Assembly (NCBI GenBank): GCA_913043025.1
Contig: CAJWLM010000004.1
Coordinates: 140,443 to 198,671 of the forward strand
Origin: an uncultured Rhodospirillaceae bacterium
GTDB taxonomy: Bacteria > Pseudomonadota > Alphaproteobacteria > UBA8366
Length of the DNA stretch: 58,229 bases
Direction: 5' to 3'
Position numbers and translations under genes: made by a program. The notes below the pieces were generated by a model. That model was not told the DNA's origin, ran no database searches, and saw only the letters and a list, made by a program, of their open reading frames with translations. Positions 54,559 to 58,229 of the stretch are shown one piece after another; the first letter of the stretch is position 1; every line of letters begins with the position of its first letter.

Positions 54559-55428
54559 ATGGCACAAAAAATTCGCAAAGCTGTGTTTCCAGTCGGTGGC
54601 TTGGGAACAAGATTTCTTCCCGCAACCAAGGCTCTCCCAAAAGAGATGTTGCCTGTTGTTGATAAGCCTCTCATACAGTATGCGGTGGAGGAGGCTGCCG
54701 CCGCAGGTATAGAAGAATTTGTTTTCGTTACGGGGCGAGGAAAGCAGGCGATAGAAGATCATTTCGATATTTCTTATGAATTGGATCAAACATTAGGTGC
54801 CCGTGGAAGAGTTGATTTGGTGGACACACTTCGAAGCTGGATGCCAGATCCTGGCCAGATTACCTACACAAGACAGATGGATCCGCTTGGCTTAGGGCAC
54901 GCAGTATGGTGTGCACGGAAATATATTGATGATGAACCATTTGCTGTTCTCTTGGCGGATGATTTGGTTTTGGCCGACAAACCGTGTCTGCAACAATTGA
55001 TAGAATCTTATCACACAAAACCGGGTAATATCGTTGCGGCGATGGACGTGTTGCCTGAGCACACAGATCGTTATGGTATTTTAGATATTGAAGAGGATAA
55101 AGGGCAATTAGTATCGGTGAAAGGTTTGGTCGAGAAACCTCTTCGAAGGAATGCCCCATCCAATTTAGCTATTATAGGCCGATATATACTGATGCCAGAG
55201 GTCTTTGAGCACTTATCAAAGAAAAATACCGGTGCCGGTGGAGAGATACAATTGACAGATGCGCTGGCAAAAATGGTTAATAGCACGCCGTTCTATGGCT
55301 TACGATTTGACGGGAGAAGATTTGACTGCGGCGACAAGGTTGGTTTTTTAGAGGCTAATCTTGCTTTTGCACTCGATCGTGATGATATGAAGAAAGCTGT
55401 TGAGAGACTTGTAAAGTCGTACACATAG
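54559..55428 (+). CDS. galU: UTP-glucose-1-phosphate uridylyltransferase GalU
   Basis: This enzyme is 289 residues from the ATG at 54559; the open frame extends to 54400 inside the J-protein gene. Blocks are FPVGGLGTRFLPATKALPKEMLPVVDKPLIQYAVEEA (nucleotide-binding GGLGTR and PKEMLP), VLLADDLV (metal Asp) and GLVEKP. It makes UDP-glucose from UTP and glucose-1-phosphate. With ugd next to it, it feeds UDP-glucuronate and surface polysaccharides. No strong ribosome site is seen. Confidence 0.94.
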   Translation: MAQKIRKAVFPVGGLGTRFLPATKALPKEMLPVVDKPLIQYAVEEAAAAGIEEFVFVTGRGKQAIEDHFDISYELDQTLGARGRVDLVDTLRSWMPDPGQITYTRQMDPLGLGHAVWCARKYIDDEPFAVLLADDLVLADKPCLQQLIESYHTKPGNIVAAMDVLPEHTDRYGILDIEEDKGQLVSVKGLVEKPLRRNAPSNLAIIGRYILMPEVFEHLSKKNTGAGGEIQLTDALAKMVNSTPFYGLRFDGRRFDCGDKVGFLEANLAFALDRDDMKKAVERLVKSYT

Positions 55429-55460
55429 AGACATACGAACTTAAGCGAAAGTGTGAGAAA

Positions 55461-56804
55461 ATGCGTATTGCGATTATCGGTACTGGTTATGTTGGGCTCG
55501 TTTCTGGCGCATGTTTCTCTGAATTCGGGATAGATGTCACTTGCATTGATGTTGATGTGGAGAAAATAAACGATCTCCAAATAGGTAAAATACCTATATA
55601 TGAACCAGGCTTGGAAGACCTGGTAGACAAAAATGTGTCTGCTCAGCGTCTTCATTTCACAAATAATTTAGGAGAAGCGGTCAGCGAGGCGGATGCCGTA
55701 TTCATAGCCGTGGGCACGCCCAGTAGGCGCGGTGATGGGCATGCTGATCTGTCATATGTTTTTGCTGCAGCCAAAGAAATTGCGAATGCTATGAAGGGTT
55801 ACACGGTCGTAGTGAATAAATCCACAGTGCCGGTTGGCACTGGCAGAGAGGTCGAGCGTATAATCCGATCAGAACGTCCCGACGCAAATTTTGATGTGAT
55901 TTCGAATCCCGAGTTTCTTCGGGAGGGCTCGGCCATCGAGGACTTTATGCGTCCAGACCGGGTCGTCATAGGGGTAGAGACTGAACGTGCTCAAGAGCTT
56001 ATGAATGATTTGTATAGGCCACTGCATTTGATACAGACACCTATACTATTTACCAAGCTAGAGACCGCGGAGCTTGTGAAATATGCAACTAATGCATTTC
56101 TCGCCACAAAGATTACGTTCATCAACGAAGTGGCGGATTTATGTGAAAAAGTCGGAGCAAATGTTCACGATATAGCAAAGGGTATGGGCCTTGATGGGCG
56201 AATTGGGAATAAATTTCTGCATGCTGGCCCAGGATATGGAGGCTCTTGTTTTCCTAAGGATACGTTGGCAATGGTTCGTACTGCGGAATCGGCCGGCGTA
56301 AATTTGAAGATTGTCGAAGCCGTTGTTGACGCGAACAATAACCGAAAAAAAGATATGGCAAAAAGGGTTATAAAAGCCTGTGGTGGCAGCGTAGCAGGCA
56401 AGACGATCACTTTATTGGGAGTAACATTCAAACCAAATACTGACGACATGCGTGATAGTCCTAGCTTAGATATTATTCCTATGCTTAATGAGGAGGGTGC
56501 AGTAATCCGGGCATATGACCCCGCCGGTATGGACGAGGCAAAACACCTCCTGAAAGATGTAATTTGGTGTGAAGATACTTATGAGGCACTTGAAGGTGCG
56601 GACGCACTCGTCATCGTCACAGAATGGAATGAATTTAGATCGCTAAATTTTGACCGTATTAAGAAAATATTGAAGGGATCGGTTGTCGTCGATCTACGCA
56701 ATATATATGACCCCAAGACAATGACGGAGGCAGGCTTTCAATACAGTTCGATTGGAAGGCCGTTAGACGGAAAGAGGTTCCTTAGTAGGAGGGAAGCTGA
56801 GTGA
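55461..56804 (+). CDS. ugd: UDP-glucose 6-dehydrogenase
   Basis: This 447-residue enzyme has an N-terminal NAD Rossmann site (MRIAIIGTGYVGLVSGACFSEFG), the VGTPSRRGDGHADLSYVF segment, SNPEFLREGSAIEDFM, and the active-site Cys in GPGYGGSCFPKDT. The C-terminal domain has LGVTFKPNTDDMRDSPSLDI. It oxidises UDP-glucose to UDP-glucuronate in two NAD-dependent steps. It sits 32 bases after galU and overlaps the next gene by 4 bases, so galU-ugd-phosphohexomutase is one operon. Confidence 0.96.
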   Translation: MRIAIIGTGYVGLVSGACFSEFGIDVTCIDVDVEKINDLQIGKIPIYEPGLEDLVDKNVSAQRLHFTNNLGEAVSEADAVFIAVGTPSRRGDGHADLSYVFAAAKEIANAMKGYTVVVNKSTVPVGTGREVERIIRSERPDANFDVISNPEFLREGSAIEDFMRPDRVVIGVETERAQELMNDLYRPLHLIQTPILFTKLETAELVKYATNAFLATKITFINEVADLCEKVGANVHDIAKGMGLDGRIGNKFLHAGPGYGGSCFPKDTLAMVRTAESAGVNLKIVEAVVDANNNRKKDMAKRVIKACGGSVAGKTITLLGVTFKPNTDDMRDSPSLDIIPMLNEEGAVIRAYDPAGMDEAKHLLKDVIWCEDTYEALEGADALVIVTEWNEFRSLNFDRIKKILKGSVVVDLRNIYDPKTMTEAGFQYSSIGRPLDGKRFLSRREAE

Positions 56805-58180
56805 AGCCGCATCATTTTGATCCGACTATTCTGAGAGAATATGACATTCGTGGTATTTTCGGAGAAACCTTAACCGAGCGTGATGCTTTTGCAGTTGGTC
56901 TCTGCTTTGGTTCAATTATTAAGGAAGAGGGGGATCAAACGGTTTGCGTGGGTTATGATGGGCGTAAATCATCGCCAAGTTTAGCTGAAAATGTAATCAG
57001 TGGGGCGAGGGGCGCTGGAATAGATGTTATAAATATAGGCTTAAACGCAACTCCAACCTTATACTACGCAACTACTGTACTTGAGGCTGGTGGAGGCATT
57101 ATGGTGACAGGTTCACATAACGCGTCTCAATATAACGGCTTTAAGTTTATGCTCGGTAGCAAGCCATTTTGGGGTGCTGATATAGTTGGGCTAGGGCAAC
57201 GAGCTGAAGTTGCCAATTGCACTAGGGGTTCCGGGGGAATTGCAACGAAAGCCATTCGGGAATCATACGTAGCACGTCTGATGGGAGATTTTCGTTCAGT
57301 CAAAGGATTAAAGGTTGCATGGGACGCCGGTAATGGAGCATTGGGTCCTGCAATGACACAATTAACCTCGTGTTTGCCGGGAGTGCACATTCTTTTGAAT
57401 GCCGAGGTTAATGGTGATTTTCCAGCACATCATCCTGATCCAACAATTCCTGAAAATTTAATTCAGCTCCAAGAAATTGTTCGGAAGGAAAAATGTGACT
57501 TGGGTATTGCTTTTGATGGGGATGGAGATCGGATAGGTGTTGTAGATGGGTTAGGGCGTATACTGTGGGGTGATCAGATTCTTGCGATTTTAGCTCGTGA
57601 TATGCTTGAAGAGCTTCCGGGTGCTACGATAATCGCAGATGTTAAAGCTAGCCAAGCATTATTTGATGAAGTTATACGGCTTGGTGGTCACCCCGTAATG
57701 AGTCCTACTGGCCATTCTGTTATCAAATCAAAAATGGCTGAATTGAAAGCACCGTTGGCTGGAGAAATGAGCGGACATATCTTTTTTGCTGATCGCTATT
57801 ACGGATATGATGACGCCCTTTATGCTGCCCTTAGGTTAGTTGACATAGTTGCACGTTCGGATGACAGTTTAGAAATAATGCGTAACACACTTCCGCAAAT
57901 GGTTAATACTCCTGAGATACGGTTTGATGTGCCGGAAGACCGTAAATTTGCAATCGCAAAAGAGGTGCAGGAACGCCTCCGGCAGAGCAGCGCAAGTGTG
58001 TGCACCATAGATGGGGTGCGTGTTCAAACGCACGACGGTTGGTGGCTTCTTCGCGCCTCCAATACCCAGAATGCTCTTGTTGTGCGATGTGAGTCACAGA
58101 CAGAAAGTGGGCTCACAAAGATGAAAGGCATGGTTTTCGAACAGCTGCGGTTAAGTGGTGTGGAGCCGCCAGTATTTTAG
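56801..58180 (+). CDS. Phosphomannomutase/phosphoglucomutase
   Basis: This 459-residue alpha-D-phosphohexomutase has the catalytic Ser in TGSHNASQYNGFK (Ser105), the metal loop DGDGDRIG, the sugar-specificity loop GEMSGHIFF and a C-terminal phosphate-binding RASNTQNALVVR. It interconverts hexose 6- and 1-phosphates, giving glucose-1-phosphate to GalU and mannose-1-phosphate for other glycans. The GTG start overlaps the ugd stop (GTGA), and AGGAGGGA lies upstream. The length and full motif set make a partial gene unlikely although it ends near the window edge. Confidence 0.95.
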   Translation: MKPHHFDPTILREYDIRGIFGETLTERDAFAVGLCFGSIIKEEGDQTVCVGYDGRKSSPSLAENVISGARGAGIDVINIGLNATPTLYYATTVLEAGGGIMVTGSHNASQYNGFKFMLGSKPFWGADIVGLGQRAEVANCTRGSGGIATKAIRESYVARLMGDFRSVKGLKVAWDAGNGALGPAMTQLTSCLPGVHILLNAEVNGDFPAHHPDPTIPENLIQLQEIVRKEKCDLGIAFDGDGDRIGVVDGLGRILWGDQILAILARDMLEELPGATIIADVKASQALFDEVIRLGGHPVMSPTGHSVIKSKMAELKAPLAGEMSGHIFFADRYYGYDDALYAALRLVDIVARSDDSLEIMRNTLPQMVNTPEIRFDVPEDRKFAIAKEVQERLRQSSASVCTIDGVRVQTHDGWWLLRASNTQNALVVRCESQTESGLTKMKGMVFEQLRLSGVEPPVF

Positions 58181-58229
58181 TCGAACGAGGCTACTACCGA
58201 CGGCGGTAAGAACGCGTTGGTGACATTGG

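Noticed and set aside
1-58229. tRNA, rRNA, CRISPR and insertion-sequence search by eye
   Set aside because: No cloverleaf, no repeat-spacer array and no transposase-like translation was found; a covariance-model scan would be decisive.

Overview
The window looks like a chromosomal segment of a free-living, probably marine alphaproteobacterium with a moderate-to-low GC content. The Rhodospirillales and their relatives are the best guess. The evidence is a set of lineage markers: a C4-pathway 5-aminolevulinate synthase (hemA), the division-site ATPase MipZ followed by a J-domain membrane protein, an imuA-imuB-dnaE2 cassette behind a GTTC-N7-GTTC alphaproteobacterial LexA box, a DUF4169 protein, an HpnB hopanoid-associated glycosyltransferase, and a pdxH / dnaJ-like / fabI / aroC neighbourhood. 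I see no rRNA, tRNA, CRISPR array, transposase, integrase or phage gene. || Layout, left to right. 1-2240: a SPINDLY/GT41 O-GlcNAc-transferase-like protein and a small exported hypothetical protein. 2250-2940: an Asp/Glu-racemase-superfamily protein. 3220-7840: a zinc-acquisition locus. It has zur-znuC-znuB on the minus strand, divergent from znuA and a His-rich outer-membrane porin-like protein on the plus strand. Two perfect tandem Zur-type palindromes lie between them. 7880-11690: a 1267-residue FecR-domain/RTX exoprotein. 12070-16390: an NSS-family Na+ symporter, msrA, and a cobalamin-binding-type radical SAM protein fused to TPRs with a marked base-composition change inside the gene. 16400-24220: housekeeping genes (DUF4169, hemA, a winged-helix-like protein, an SDR, pdxH, a glycine-zipper lipoprotein, a CbpA-like J protein, fabI, aroC). 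24220-29410: hpnB, a methyltransferase, tlyA, ispA, xseB and a histone-deacetylase-family hydrolase. The dxs gene often found between ispA and tlyA is not there. 29520-33830: an RND efflux pair. 34420-39880: a peptide/nickel-type ABC importer (binding protein and two permeases, no ATPase), a divergent TauD-type dioxygenase and an RraA/HMG-aldolase-family protein. 40270-45720: the SOS mutasome imuA-imuB-dnaE2. 45780-51030: a TylF-like methyltransferase, a DASS anion symporter, a GT4 glycosyltransferase and a glutamine-dependent asparagine synthetase homologue, with a very AT-rich upstream tract. 51290-52730: an SDR and a putative lipoprotein. 52890-58180: mipZ, a J-domain membrane protein, galU, ugd and a phosphohexomutase. 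|| How the parts fit together. ZnuABC imports zinc under Zur control, and the His-rich barrel may be its outer-membrane entry route. GalU, Ugd and the phosphohexomutase make UDP-glucose, UDP-glucuronate and hexose-1-phosphates for surface polysaccharide, consistent with the nearby GT4 and AsnB-like genes. ImuA/ImuB/DnaE2 form the DNA-damage-inducible translesion polymerase set. The ABC importer, dioxygenase and RraA-like enzyme may form one uptake-and-degradation unit, but its substrate cannot be read from the sequence. The observations most worth following up are the zinc locus with its His-tailed porin, the mosaic radical SAM-TPR gene, the FecR-RTX exoprotein, the missing dxs, and the importer without an ATPase. 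All functions here are assigned by reading translated sequence for family motifs; no database search was run.
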